The position numbers and the translations under genes are program-made. Positions 1-7,514 of a stretch of 28,752 nucleotides of DNA are shown in pieces. How positions within the stretch are numbered: position 1 is the first letter of the stretch; each line of letters begins with the position of its first letter. Under the pieces are notes generated by a model. The model was not told the DNA's origin and searched no databases. It saw only the letters and a program-made list of their open reading frames with translations. The stretch is from Planctomycetota bacterium (GTDB lineage Bacteria; Planctomycetota; Phycisphaerae; WQYP01). The stretch is from NCBI GenBank assembly GCA_021798635.1, contig JAJZGH010000021.1, positions 1 through 28,752 of the forward strand, read 5' to 3'.

Positions 1-7
1 AATAAAT

Positions 8-1123
8 CTAAAAGCAAGAGCAATATAAAATAATATCAAATATTTTAGTGGCTACACGCAAACGCGAAAAACGCATGTAAGTCGTTGTAAATAAACGAGT
101 TGCGCAAAAAGTGGCTTGGAACATCCGTTCCAATAACAGCAGATGCAGGTAGAATCGCCGACTAAATTGCATTCGCACACCGAGCACTGCGGGAAAAATA
201 ATCGGAGCATGGCCGAAGATCATGCCGAAAACAAAACCGAGAAATACCGCGTGCAAGACGGCATCGTAGGCGAGTCCAGGACCTAACGCGGTCCGCATCC
301 AGGTATGCCCTTGCAATATCGGAAGGATACCGGCATAAATCACCGCCAGAATCCCTCCCATCCCCAGCCAGAAATATCCGGTCAGAAGGCAAACAGCAAT
401 GAAGCGCGGCAAACCATGTTGCCGCACGGTATGGCGCGCCACGTCATACACTAAGAGCCACGCCGCCAGTGCCAGTAATCCAACCCCCGCGACGCACTCT
501 CCGAGTCCCGGATAGGCCAGCGTGGTGAGCATCCCGAGTGTGAACAACCCCGCCGCCGCTAAGAATGTACGCCGCTTTCTCTTCGACTGGGGCAACAGGC
601 GACTTAATTCCAACCGCTCTCCGACAATGGTCAATATCAGAAACCCCATCCACCAGAACACCATTTCGTAAATCGGTATGCCGGTCAGCCAGAGAATATT
701 TCCGATGGTCCATGCGACCGCGCCGGCCGCCATAACCAGCGTAAATATCGCGGCTTGCCGCCGGATAATAAATACAAAATCCAACACCATGACCATACCG
801 GCCGCCATTATCAGACACTCGCCCAGCAACGGCGGATATCCGGCGAGCAGCAGAATGGCACCCGCGGCGCTGGAGGCCGGTCCGGCGTAACACCATCTCC
901 ATCCCAGCGCTACAGCCCGCTCCAGGCCCAGCAGAGTACCCAGGAAGCCGCCGATCATAAGCGCGCCATGGTCCACAACGGCCTGGGTCGGCGCGGGCCA
1001 TGCCCAACCCATGCGAACAAGCCCTCCCCAGATTCCCAAAGCCAGCGTCAGAATAGCCGCCGCCAGCAATGGGAACCGCCATGCTTTTCCAGCAACGGAG
1101 GTGAACCGGCGATGGTCATCCAT
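8..1123 (-). CDS. NnrS-like polytopic membrane protein, odd C-terminus
   Basis: About 371 residues, mostly hydrophobic, with roughly ten to twelve membrane segments. The stretch near residues 270-320 (YDAVLHAVFLGFVFGMIFGH, then APIIFPAVLG) is the NnrS signature with its conserved His. NnrS proteins are heme/copper-associated inner-membrane proteins linked to nitric-oxide tolerance. I chose the ATG at 1123 because it overlaps the cupin stop (ATGgATGA), giving translational coupling; an in-frame start at 1150 is possible. It is the last gene of the five-gene minus-strand operon. Oddity: after YLHLLLL the last 40 or so residues no longer resemble the family's closing helices, and the DNA of bases 1-110 is clearly AT-richer than the rest. 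The true 3' end may be lost by frameshift, recombination or an assembly edge. Confidence 0.8.
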   Translation of the reverse strand: MDDHRRFTSVAGKAWRFPLLAAAILTLALGIWGGLVRMGWAWPAPTQAVVDHGALMIGGFLGTLLGLERAVALGWRWCYAGPASSAAGAILLLAGYPPLLGECLIMAAGMVMVLDFVFIIRRQAAIFTLVMAAGAVAWTIGNILWLTGIPIYEMVFWWMGFLILTIVGERLELSRLLPQSKRKRRTFLAAAGLFTLGMLTTLAYPGLGECVAGVGLLALAAWLLVYDVARHTVRQHGLPRFIAVCLLTGYFWLGMGGILAVIYAGILPILQGHTWMRTALGPGLAYDAVLHAVFLGFVFGMIFGHAPIIFPAVLGVRMQFSRRFYLHLLLLERMFQATFCATRLFTTTYMRFSRLRVATKIFDIILYCSCF

Positions 1124-1511
1124 GTCCAGCAACCTGATCCGCGTTCGCATCGCGCCACCGGCCTTCCCGCAACATTTGTTTAACTTTTTCGTGATCCTGC
1201 GGCCCCGGCGGCGGCGTTACGATCGCCAACGCCACCACGCGCGTTTCAGCCAGAACCCCGCGGCTTTCTCCCGCGACACAAAAAAGGAGATCGCCGGGGC
1301 CGGCTTTCCGCTCTGCTTGCCCGTCCGAGAGGATTCCATAACCATCAAGGATAAGCAGGCAAAGATCAATTCCGGGTTGATGGACGGGAATAAACTGGCC
1401 TGGTCCCAGACATACCAGCATCACCTTGCAATTTCCACTGCCGCCCAGTGCCACAGCGTTGTAGTGATCCTCGCGAAAATCCGAGAGACTTTCTATATTT
1501 TTTGTAATCAT
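1116..1511 (-). CDS. Small cupin-domain protein
   Basis: About 131 residues forming a single cupin barrel: a GQFIPVHQPGIDLCLLILDG stretch (motif 1, with only one obvious His), then DGQAERKAGPGDLLFCVAG (motif 2, PGD turn). Metal ligands are sparse, so an enzymatic role is doubtful and a sensor or structural role is equally possible. The ATG at 1511 is preferred over an upstream TTG at 1523; neither has a strong ribosome site. The 3' end overlaps the NnrS start by 8 bp, so the two are probably coupled. The context (DUF2249, DUF1858, NnrS, Crp/Fnr regulator) points to nitrosative or oxygen-limitation stress. The substrate is unknown. Confidence 0.8.
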   Translation of the reverse strand: MITKNIESLSDFREDHYNAVALGGSGNCKVMLVCLGPGQFIPVHQPGIDLCLLILDGYGILSDGQAERKAGPGDLLFCVAGESRGVLAETRVVALAIVTPPPGPQDHEKVKQMLREGRWRDANADQVAGHG

Positions 1512-1604
1512 GATAAAGTCCAATACCCTGCGCCGAAATAAAACGTCTTACAAAGGGCGAGCCGCCATTACGAGGGCAACTCGGCGGCCCGCCCCGCGCG
1601 GCGG

Positions 1605-1841
1605 TTAACTCGTTTTACCGATCCGAACTTTCCACACCTCCGGCCCCTGGTCTACATACTGCCAGGTAAACGCACCGTGATGCTCGGCCTCAAACTGATA
1701 GTGCAGCGGTTTTGGATCATGGTCGTTGACCAGATAAAACCATTTCCCGGCCGTCAGTTTTTCAAAAGTTTGAAAAATCAGTGGATGCCGTTCGCGCGGC
1801 GGAATCGTCCGCACATCGATAATGGTCACTGAATCACTCAT
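1605..1841 (-). CDS. DUF2249 domain protein
   Basis: 78 residues covering one DUF2249 domain: IDVRTIPPRERHPLIFQTFE at the N-terminus, the LVNDHDPKPLHYQFEAE core, and the closing WKVRIGK strand. The LVNDHDPxPLxYQ signature is diagnostic. DUF2249 proteins are small cytoplasmic proteins of unresolved biochemistry that recur beside hemerythrins, DUF1858 proteins and NnrS in nitric-oxide-responsive loci. A clear AAGGAG lies 8 bp before the ATG. It sits third in the operon, about 75 bp after the IscA-like/MIP18 fusion. Confidence 0.9.
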   Translation of the reverse strand: MSDSVTIIDVRTIPPRERHPLIFQTFEKLTAGKWFYLVNDHDPKPLHYQFEAEHHGAFTWQYVDQGPEVWKVRIGKTS

Positions 1842-1916
1842 GGTGATACTCCTTAAAAAAGCGGCGCCGTTACTTCCGGGTTGACATCACCCGGGCCGGT
1901 GCAGCCCATGTCATTT

Positions 1917-2540
1917 CTATCGCCAACCCATTCGGTCCCGCCCCTGGTCAGAAACCATTTCCGGTGTCCAGGGCGGCTCCCAAACCACCTCAACATTTAC
2001 AGAGCTAATCTCCGCTGCTGCGTGCTGTAGACTGGACTTTACATCCGATACAATCATTTCAGTCATAGGGCACGCAGGAGTCGTCATGGTCATGATCACC
2101 GTGACGTTGGACGCGTCCAGACGGGTTTCATAAATCAGCCCTAAATCAGCGATATTTAGCCCGATTTCCGGATCGATGACGGTGCGCAGGGCCTCGTGTA
2201 TCCAAGGTGCGGCAAAGGGTTCTTCAGCCGGCCATTTTGACGGCTGCCTGGTGATGGTAAAGCCCTGTGCGCCCGGTGCATCGTGATAATCCAGTGTGAT
2301 GCCCTTTACATAGTGATAGCTTTTCCGGTCACAGCGCACCTGGATGCCTGAGGATTCAAGAGTCTGGTCCGTCTCGGAATTCCGGCCATCGTCTTCTTTG
2401 AGTTCAATGCTGCAGCGCTGCTGGTAATGTGCCTGCGGATGGTAGGTGACGCGCAGATATGCGCGCGCCGGATCCAGTCCTTGTTCACCCATCACTTTGA
2501 TGAGTTGATCCGCCGCCTTTGCCGTAAGAACAATTGACAT
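1917..2540 (-). CDS. Fusion of degenerate IscA/HesB-like domain and MIP18 (DUF59) domain
   Basis: About 207 residues. Residues 1-105 align by eye with A-type Fe-S carriers (LTAKAADQLIKVMGEQGLDP, later YHYVKGITLDYHDAPGAQGF), but the usual GGCSG loop is replaced by AHYQQ and the C-terminal CGC is absent, so the normal cluster ligands are missing. Residues 115-205 are a MIP18/DUF59 domain (VIDPEIGLNIADLGLIYE, then TTPACPMTEMI with the conserved Cys), the SufT/PaaD type used in Fe-S maturation. The ATG at 2540 has GAGGCGG just upstream; a TTG at 2552 overlapping the DUF1858 stop is the alternative. By context it may maintain or repair Fe-S proteins damaged by NO. That role is inference. Confidence 0.85.
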   Translation of the reverse strand: MSIVLTAKAADQLIKVMGEQGLDPARAYLRVTYHPQAHYQQRCSIELKEDDGRNSETDQTLESSGIQVRCDRKSYHYVKGITLDYHDAPGAQGFTITRQPSKWPAEEPFAAPWIHEALRTVIDPEIGLNIADLGLIYETRLDASNVTVIMTMTTPACPMTEMIVSDVKSSLQHAAAEISSVNVEVVWEPPWTPEMVSDQGRDRMGWR

Positions 2541-2548
2541 AAACCGCC

Positions 2549-2836
2549 TCAATGCCGTCTCCGGGCCGCTGTGTCCGTGCGCGGCCCGAGTCTTCGTCGC
2601 GCGCGGCCACCACGCTCCAGACGTTTCAGCAATATTTGCGGATCGCGACCGTAATTTCGCGCCGCATCCCGGACGGTTTCAAATCCGGAAATCGGACACC
2701 CGACACATGACATGTGCAGGTCCAAAAACACACGTGTCATTTCCGGCCGGCGGGTCAGCAACTCTCGGATCGTCAAATCCGCAATATTTCGCTTTTCCAT
2801 GGGTTTCATATCACACGCGCATCCGGTCACATTCAT
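2549..2836 (-). CDS. DUF1858 (ScdA N-terminal-like) redox-disulfide domain protein
   Basis: 95 residues. The core (IADLTIRELLTRRPEMTRVF, then HMSCVGCPISGFETVRDAA) is the DUF1858 domain with its CxxC, as in the N-terminus of the ScdA/RIC/YtfE di-iron repair proteins and in proteins linked to hybrid-cluster protein. Here it stands alone, with no hemerythrin half. The basic tail (RRRLGPRTDTAARRRH) looks disordered. It is the first gene of the operon. ATG codons at 2836, 2806 and 2797 are all possible. The predicted transcription start falls near 2836, so either the 2836 start is leaderless or one of the internal ATGs is used. Confidence 0.85.
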   Translation of the reverse strand: MNVTGCACDMKPMEKRNIADLTIRELLTRRPEMTRVFLDLHMSCVGCPISGFETVRDAARNYGRDPQILLKRLERGGRARRRLGPRTDTAARRRH

Positions 2837-2843
2837 GACGGAT

Positions 2844-2849
2844 ATTATG
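2844..2849 (-). promoter_or_regulatory. Predicted -10 element (CATAAT) of the DUF1858-NnrS operon
   Basis: On the minus strand CATAAT lies 8 bp upstream of the ATG at 2836, placing transcription start at about 2836-2838. The Crp/Fnr-type palindrome is then centred about 40-41 bp upstream, the class II activator position. No good -35 hexamer is visible, which fits an activator-dependent promoter. Confidence 0.5.
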
Positions 2850-2869
2850 ACCGCTTAACAGAATGCCAC

Positions 2870-2885
2870 TTTGCTCCAGAGCAAA
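2870..2885. promoter_or_regulatory. Crp/Fnr-family operator, perfect TTTGCT-N4-AGCAAA palindrome
   Basis: A perfect 6-4-6 dyad (TTTGCT CCAG AGCAAA) in the intergenic region between the DUF1858 operon and the divergent Crp/Fnr-type regulator. The geometry matches the FNR/Dnr half-site spacing (TTGAT-N4-ATCAA), but with GC in place of GA. The adjacent regulator is the natural candidate to bind it. Confidence 0.65.
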
Positions 2886-3049
2886 CTTTTCAGGACGCAT
2901 CAGCCACGTAGAATGAGGAAACACCTGATGACACCTGAGTTGGACACCGTGAAATCAACCGGATGCTGCGATATCGATGGAAATTGCGGGGTCTTACCGA
3001 TTTTTTATTTTCATCGCGTTTTTTCTCTTTCGGCAGTATTATCCCGCGG

Positions 3050-3775
3050 ATGGTTGCCGAAACGGACATAGCATCTGTGATGGGCATTTTGCGCCATGTG
3101 CCCTTATTTGTATCGCTGACGACGGAACAGTTGCGGACTGTCGCCGGTCGGGCCGAATTGCGTACGATAAAAGCAAAAGCTTTACTGATCCGACAGCGGA
3201 CCGCCGCCACGACACTGTATGTTGTGGTTGGAGGGCAGATTCGCGTATCTGAAATTACAGCCGATGGGCACGAGATTTTACATCGGTTCATCGGCCCGGG
3301 TCAGATGATTGGCGGCATGGCCGCGATCGGGGAACTTACATATCCGGTCACCGCGCACGGCGTGCGCGACTCACGGCTGTTGGCGTGGAGCACCGTGGCA
3401 ATACACGGACTGATCGAGCTTTACCCGGTGATTGGATTCAACGCCATGCGCCTGATGGTGGCGCGCATTGAAGAATTACAGCAGCGCTGTGTGGAATTGG
3501 CGACCCAGCAGGTGCGACAGCGCATCGCACATGCTATTCTGCGGTTAACGCAACAAGCCGGACACCGCGTCGCTGAAGGCATTCTGCTGGATATCCGCCT
3601 TTCGCGGCAAGATTTGGCGGAAATGACAGGCACAACACTGTACACCGTAAGCCGATTGCTCAATCAATGGCAGCGGCAGAAAATCATTACCTTGGAGAAG
3701 CACAAAATTCTGATTCGTAAGCCGCACGACCTGATGCGCATCGCCGAGGCTGAAGAAGTTCGCGAAGATCGGTAG
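3050..3775 (+). CDS. Crp/Fnr-family transcription regulator (Dnr/NnrR-like by context)
   Basis: About 241 residues from the ATG at 3050 (an in-frame ATG at 3080 is also plausible; upstream codons are poor in family-like sequence). Residues 10-120 form the cyclic-nucleotide-type effector barrel (LFVSLTTEQLRTVAGRAELR, then GGQIRVSEITADGHEILHRF). A long dimer helix follows, then a C-terminal winged helix with recognition helix LSRQDLAEMTGTTLYTVSRL. The FNR N-terminal cysteine cluster is absent, so a [4Fe-4S] oxygen sensor is unlikely. The gene order beside NnrS, DUF2249 and DUF1858 suggests an NO/heme-responsive Dnr or NnrR type. It probably acts on the palindrome at 2870-2885. Confidence 0.87.
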   Translation: MVAETDIASVMGILRHVPLFVSLTTEQLRTVAGRAELRTIKAKALLIRQRTAATTLYVVVGGQIRVSEITADGHEILHRFIGPGQMIGGMAAIGELTYPVTAHGVRDSRLLAWSTVAIHGLIELYPVIGFNAMRLMVARIEELQQRCVELATQQVRQRIAHAILRLTQQAGHRVAEGILLDIRLSRQDLAEMTGTTLYTVSRLLNQWQRQKIITLEKHKILIRKPHDLMRIAEAEEVREDR

Positions 3776-3846
3776 ATGGTTCCTTCACGCGGGCGTTTGG
3801 AAAATGCCAGGCATTATCCAATACCTTCCCTCCCGATACTTTGGGG

Positions 3847-4191
3847 TTATCCACTGGCGGCGTTGGCATCGTCAATGGCTTTTAACGCGATAATCGAATG
3901 CGCATAAGCCGCGCCAGCTCGCATTTCCGCTGCCACCCAGATTGCTTCCATGATCTCCTGGCGCGTGGCTCCCTGTTTGACCGCCTGCTGGGAATGCCCG
4001 GCGATGCAATAGGGACATTGGGTTACATGGGCCACGGCCACCGCGATGAGTTGTTTGGTTTTCGCATCCAGCGCACCGGGCGCAAACACCTGTTTGCTGA
4101 ACTGATGGAATGCTTCAAATTGTGCGGGAACGATTTCCCGCCGCTGACGAGCTAATTCCGGTGTAGCAACGGGGTAGATACTTTCGGTCAT
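3847..4191 (-). CDS. AhpD-like carboxymuconolactone decarboxylase family protein
   Basis: About 114 residues. The signature is LDAKTKQLIAVAVAHVTQCP followed by YCIAGH, giving the CxxC-x3-H redox centre of AhpD-type proteins, and then the family's QEIMEAIWVAAEMRAGAAY helix. Such proteins act as small thiol reductases or alkylhydroperoxidase partners. The ATG at 4191 has AAGGAG about 8 bp upstream, so the longer in-frame extension to 4284 is not needed. It is transcribed divergently from the cupin at 4415. The partner and substrate cannot be told from sequence. Confidence 0.9.
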   Translation of the reverse strand: MTESIYPVATPELARQRREIVPAQFEAFHQFSKQVFAPGALDAKTKQLIAVAVAHVTQCPYCIAGHSQQAVKQGATRQEIMEAIWVAAEMRAGAAYAHSIIALKAIDDANAASG

Positions 4192-4386
4192 GATGTGAAC
4201 TCCTTGGGTCATGCAATCCCACAAAACACCCCTATCCAGATGCCGGCCTGACTTCATCGGGATACCAATAATTATAGCGGTCACAGATACGATACGCGCA
4301 AAGCCGCACCGGCAATCGCAAGACGGTCAAATAGGAGCCAATTCTTCAAGATGCTTGTCATCATCGGCATGAGCGTGTTCCATGGC

Positions 4387-4392
4387 TATAAT
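4387..4392 (+). promoter_or_regulatory. Candidate -10 (TATAAT) for cupin-DUF488
   Basis: A consensus TATAAT 22 bp before the cupin ATG at 4415. No well-spaced -35 is present (TTGTCA at 4355-4360 is 26 bp away). Confidence 0.4.
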
Positions 4393-4414
4393 AAGATTTG
4401 AGCAGGAGGTAACA

Positions 4415-4762
4415 ATGGAACCATCACCGGTGGATCAGGATCGGAAAACTTGGCCGAACGGCGCTGTTAATCTTATCCAGCTCATTGCTGTTCAGCCGGG
4501 AGGGGTCGTCAGGCGCATCCTGCTGAAGCGTAAAAGCGGAAATGTCACACTCTTCGCGTTTGACGCTGGACAGGAGCTTAGCGAACACACGGCTCCGTTT
4601 GATGCGCTTGTACAGGTCCTCCGAGGCGAAGCAAAGATCACGATTGCCGGGAATTCTACAACGGTTCGTGCCGGGGAGGCATTGCTATTGCCGGCGGGAA
4701 AACCTCATGCGGTTCAGGCGCCGGTGGAGTTACGAATGCTTTTGACGATGGTTCGCGAGTAA
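4415..4762 (+). CDS. Cupin-domain protein
   Basis: About 115 residues, one small cupin barrel: FAFDAGQELSEHTAPFDALV (motif 1), EAKITIAGNSTTVRAGEALL and LPAGKPHAV (motif 2 with His). It resembles the short bacterial cupins often annotated as barrel or mannose-6-phosphate isomerase-like proteins. The start is fixed by AGGAGGT about 6 bp before the ATG; the longer reading from 4382 is rejected. It lies 3 bp from the following DUF488 gene, so the two are co-transcribed. The ligand is unknown; a stress role is inferred from the neighbours only. Confidence 0.85.
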   Translation: MEPSPVDQDRKTWPNGAVNLIQLIAVQPGGVVRRILLKRKSGNVTLFAFDAGQELSEHTAPFDALVQVLRGEAKITIAGNSTTVRAGEALLLPAGKPHAVQAPVELRMLLTMVRE

Positions 4763-4765
4763 TTT

Positions 4766-5125
4766 ATGACCGCCGGAATTCAAAACAAGCGGGTTTATGA
4801 TAAGGCGTCGCCCGATGATGGAATGCGTATTCTGGTGGAGCGGCTGTGGCCGCGCGGCGTCACCAAGGGCAAGGCGAAAATCGACCTGTGGCTTAAAGAT
4901 ATAGCGCCCAGCGCCGAACTGCGGAAATGGTTCGGGCACGATCCCGTGAAATGGGAAGAATTTAAAAAGCGGTATTGGAATGAACTGCGGCATAATCAGC
5001 CGGTGGTGGAAAACCTGCGGGCATACATGAAGAAAGGCCAAGTCACATTTGTCTACGCGGCACGCGATGAACAGCACAATGGAGCCTTGGCATTGCGGGA
5101 TTATCTGACACAGAACAAATTCTAA
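4766..5125 (+). CDS. DUF488 family protein (YeaO-like)
   Basis: 119 residues with the hallmark RILVERLWPRGVTKGKAKID, then LWLKDIAPSAELRKWFGHDP and a closing TFVYAARDEQHNGALALRDY. This is the short YeaO-type DUF488 branch. Its biochemical function is unknown; the conserved RLWPRG and ARD motifs suggest a small-molecule or nucleic-acid binding fold. It is translated 3 bp after the cupin. A second, different DUF488 protein lies at 9031-9588. Confidence 0.9.
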   Translation: MTAGIQNKRVYDKASPDDGMRILVERLWPRGVTKGKAKIDLWLKDIAPSAELRKWFGHDPVKWEEFKKRYWNELRHNQPVVENLRAYMKKGQVTFVYAARDEQHNGALALRDYLTQNKF

Positions 5126-5155
5126 GCCCCTCACGGCAGAGGTCGAAAACCAATT

Positions 5156-6496
5156 CTAATGATGCGGATAGATCATTTTTTTTGGCGGCCGCTCGGCTGG
5201 TAGCTTACCGGCTGATTCCCGCACCCCTGGTGACTCCACCACCAACTTCACCACGTCATTATGGAAAAATAGCGAGACCGTCCAATCAATGACGATCCGC
5301 AGTCGGCGCGACCAGCGCGGCATTTGCATCAGGTAATAGCTCCGCCAGATCCACCAGGCCAGAAAGCCGCGCACCCGTATGTTCATCACGCGGCCAACGC
5401 CAGAGTAATGCCCCAGTGCCGCCAGGGCACCCATGGTCTGATAGACAAACGGTTGCAGTGGTTGACCTTGAACGCCACGGAAAATATTTCTCGCCAGAAC
5501 CCGTGCTTCTCGCAGGGCATGTTGTGCTAACTGCGGATAGGCTTTTCCGTCCCCGCTGGGAATCCAGGCGCAGTCCCCGATGGCCCACACTTCGGGCCGT
5601 TTCGGGCAGCGCATCGTTGTATCCACGATAACCCGCCCATGATCCTCGGGAAGATCCAGGCCTGCCAGCAACGGATTTGGCGCTACGCCCGTACATAAGA
5701 GAATAATGGCCGCGGAGATGGTTGTGCCATTGGACAGGATGACGCTTTTGGGAGTAATTTCCGCCACAGGTGTGTTGGTGCGTATGTCCACGCCGCGTTT
5801 GGCAAGTGACCGTCGGGCGAAATCCGCCAGGCCAGGCGGCAATTCCCGCAGGAATACCGGACCGGCTTCACATAACACAATGGTAAAATCTTCACAGCGG
5901 ACATTCTCATACGTTCGGCAAATATTGCGCAGGAACTCCGTTAACTCCCCCACAAGCTCCACACCTACAAGGCCGGCTCCGATGATGACCATCGTCAAAA
6001 GGTGCTTCTTACGCACAGAATCCGTTTCAACGTTGGCCTGCTCGAGCACATCAATTACCTGGTTACGCAAACAAATGGCATCTGAAAGTGTTTTAAACAC
6101 CATGGCGTGTTCCGAACCCGGAATGATCGTTCGATTGGTAACCCCGCCGACCGCCAGGACAAGCTGATCGTAACCTACATCGTAGCAGTGCCCGTCAGGT
6201 TCATGCACCGCGTGAACGATTTGTTTTTCAAGATCAATGTCGGTAACCCCCGCAACAATAAACCGGGTTCGCCGCAACAACGGGCGGATCGGGCATACCG
6301 TATGGCGCGGCTCCAATATTCCCGAACCGGCCTCAAAGAGCAGCGGTGTGACCAGCAGGTAGTTATCCCGGCTGATCAATGTAACATCGAGACACCCGCT
6401 GGACGTGTGCAAGGCCTCAAGCGCCAATGCGGTGTAAACACCGCCAAAGCCGCCTCCGACGACGACGATGCGCGTTACTGGTATCTCTAAGGCCAT
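5156..6496 (-). CDS. ndh: Type II NADH dehydrogenase (NDH-2)
   Basis: About 446 residues. The N-terminal FAD Rossmann motif is VVVGGGFGGVYTALALEAL (residues 11-29); the second, NAD(H)-binding motif is MVIIGAGLVGVELVGELTEF near residue 170; the flavin-contacting WAIGDCAWIP comes near 305. The C-terminal amphipathic segment (SYYLMQMPRWSRRLRIVIDW) is the usual peripheral membrane anchor. It oxidises NADH and reduces quinone without pumping protons. The ATG at 6496 has GGAGGAG upstream, so the 30-residue extension is rejected. It converges on the DUF488 gene at 5125 with a 30-bp gap and no obvious terminator. Confidence 0.93.
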   Translation of the reverse strand: MALEIPVTRIVVVGGGFGGVYTALALEALHTSSGCLDVTLISRDNYLLVTPLLFEAGSGILEPRHTVCPIRPLLRRTRFIVAGVTDIDLEKQIVHAVHEPDGHCYDVGYDQLVLAVGGVTNRTIIPGSEHAMVFKTLSDAICLRNQVIDVLEQANVETDSVRKKHLLTMVIIGAGLVGVELVGELTEFLRNICRTYENVRCEDFTIVLCEAGPVFLRELPPGLADFARRSLAKRGVDIRTNTPVAEITPKSVILSNGTTISAAIILLCTGVAPNPLLAGLDLPEDHGRVIVDTTMRCPKRPEVWAIGDCAWIPSGDGKAYPQLAQHALREARVLARNIFRGVQGQPLQPFVYQTMGALAALGHYSGVGRVMNIRVRGFLAWWIWRSYYLMQMPRWSRRLRIVIDWTVSLFFHNDVVKLVVESPGVRESAGKLPAERPPKKMIYPHH

Positions 6497-6686
6497 TTCG
6501 CAACTCCTCCAAATCCTCACCGCACCCGGTAGATTATAAGCGCCGTGCCGCCACACTGCCGTACCCGTGCGATTCGGCGGTATCACCTGTAACCAAGTCG
6601 CTGGAGAAGATTGCGAGATGCCGCCAACTGCGTCGTCGAAGCGGTGGGCACACGTTCGGTGAACATGCGCAAGGGTTGCGGGCGTC

Positions 6687-6695
6687 TGCTATAAT
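6687..6695 (+). promoter_or_regulatory. Extended -10 promoter (TGCTATAAT)
   Basis: A perfect extended -10 (TG-N-TATAAT), 57 bp before the peroxiredoxin ATG. No good -35, as expected for extended -10 promoters. Confidence 0.55.
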
Positions 6696-6752
6696 AACTC
6701 AAGGCGATAGATGGGACATGTGCATCTTCCATGTCATCGGAGCAAAACAATT

Positions 6753-7373
6753 ATGAACTCTGCTGTCGATATCCCAGACTGGTCCCGCATTCCGTCGCCC
6801 GAGGACGATGGGGCGGTCCGACACCTGACAGGAATACCCATGCCATCGGTTGTGCTTCCTGCGACAGATGGGACAGCGATAAATCTGGCTTCGCTGTCCG
6901 GCCTGACGGCGATCTATATTTATCCGCGAACTGGTAAGCCCGGCGTAAAGAATCCGCCCGGATGGGACCTCATGCCCGGTGCACGGGGCTGTACCGTACA
7001 AGCCTGTTATTTTCGCGATCATTTCCAAGAACTCAAATCGCTTGGGCTTGCCTCCCTGTTTGGGTTGTCAACTCAGGATTCGGCATGGCAGCGCGAGGCG
7101 GTAGAGCGTCTGCACCTGCCGTTTCCGCTTCTCTCCGATCAGCACCTTCGTCTGGCTCACGCCATGCGTTTGCCGACATTCCAGGCCGACGGCCAGACCT
7201 TGCTAAAACGCCTGACGCTTCTACTTAAGGATGGCTTTGTTGAGCAGGTGTTATATCCGGTGTTTCCACCGGACCGCAGTGCCGCCGATGTGGCGGCGTG
7301 GCTGGCGGCCAGAAAAACAACGCTGATTGTTTCAGAGCCTGCCGACGCTAAGAAAGCATCGCCGGCTAAGTGA
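6753..7373 (+). CDS. PrxQ/BCP-like peroxiredoxin
   Basis: About 206 residues with a redoxin fold: PSVVLPATDGTAINLASLSG, AIYIYPRTG, then GARGCTVQACYFRDHFQEL. The GCTVQAC motif (Cys80 and Cys85, C-x4-C) is that of BCP/PrxQ atypical 2-Cys peroxiredoxins, which reduce hydroperoxides using thioredoxin. Compared with BCP there is a longer loop (KPGVKNPPGWDLMPGA) before the peroxidatic Cys and a C-terminal Ala/Lys-rich tail. The ATG at 6753 (GGAG upstream) is preferred over one at 6711. It is divergent from NDH-2. Confidence 0.88.
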   Translation: MNSAVDIPDWSRIPSPEDDGAVRHLTGIPMPSVVLPATDGTAINLASLSGLTAIYIYPRTGKPGVKNPPGWDLMPGARGCTVQACYFRDHFQELKSLGLASLFGLSTQDSAWQREAVERLHLPFPLLSDQHLRLAHAMRLPTFQADGQTLLKRLTLLLKDGFVEQVLYPVFPPDRSAADVAAWLAARKTTLIVSEPADAKKASPAK

Positions 7374-7375
7374 TG

Positions 7376-7404
7376 TTGAATTGCAAAGTTGACATTACTA
7401 TAAT
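7376..7404 (+). promoter_or_regulatory. Sigma70-type promoter TTGAAT-17-TATAAT
   Basis: -35 TTGAAT (7376-7381), 17-bp spacer, consensus -10 TATAAT (7399-7404). It begins at the end of the peroxiredoxin gene and would give a leader of about 105 nt for the gene at 7515. Confidence 0.6.
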
Positions 7405-7514
7405 GTGGATAAAGAAGTCCAGAATACGGCAGGCCGCAGCGCAGTCTGGACAAGAGTCGTGCGAATGGAAAGCTGTTTCGCACGCAATATGCCGGCGGAC
7501 GGCAGAGCTTGATC

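Noticed and set aside
444..1082. Long minus-strand ORF (212 codons) in another frame
   Set aside because: Arg/Gly-rich shadow of the NnrS gene, with no domain.
7389..7404. TTGACA (7389-7394) as -35 for TATAAT at 7399
   Set aside because: The spacer is only 4 bp. TTGAAT at 7376-7381 with 17 bp is the workable -35.
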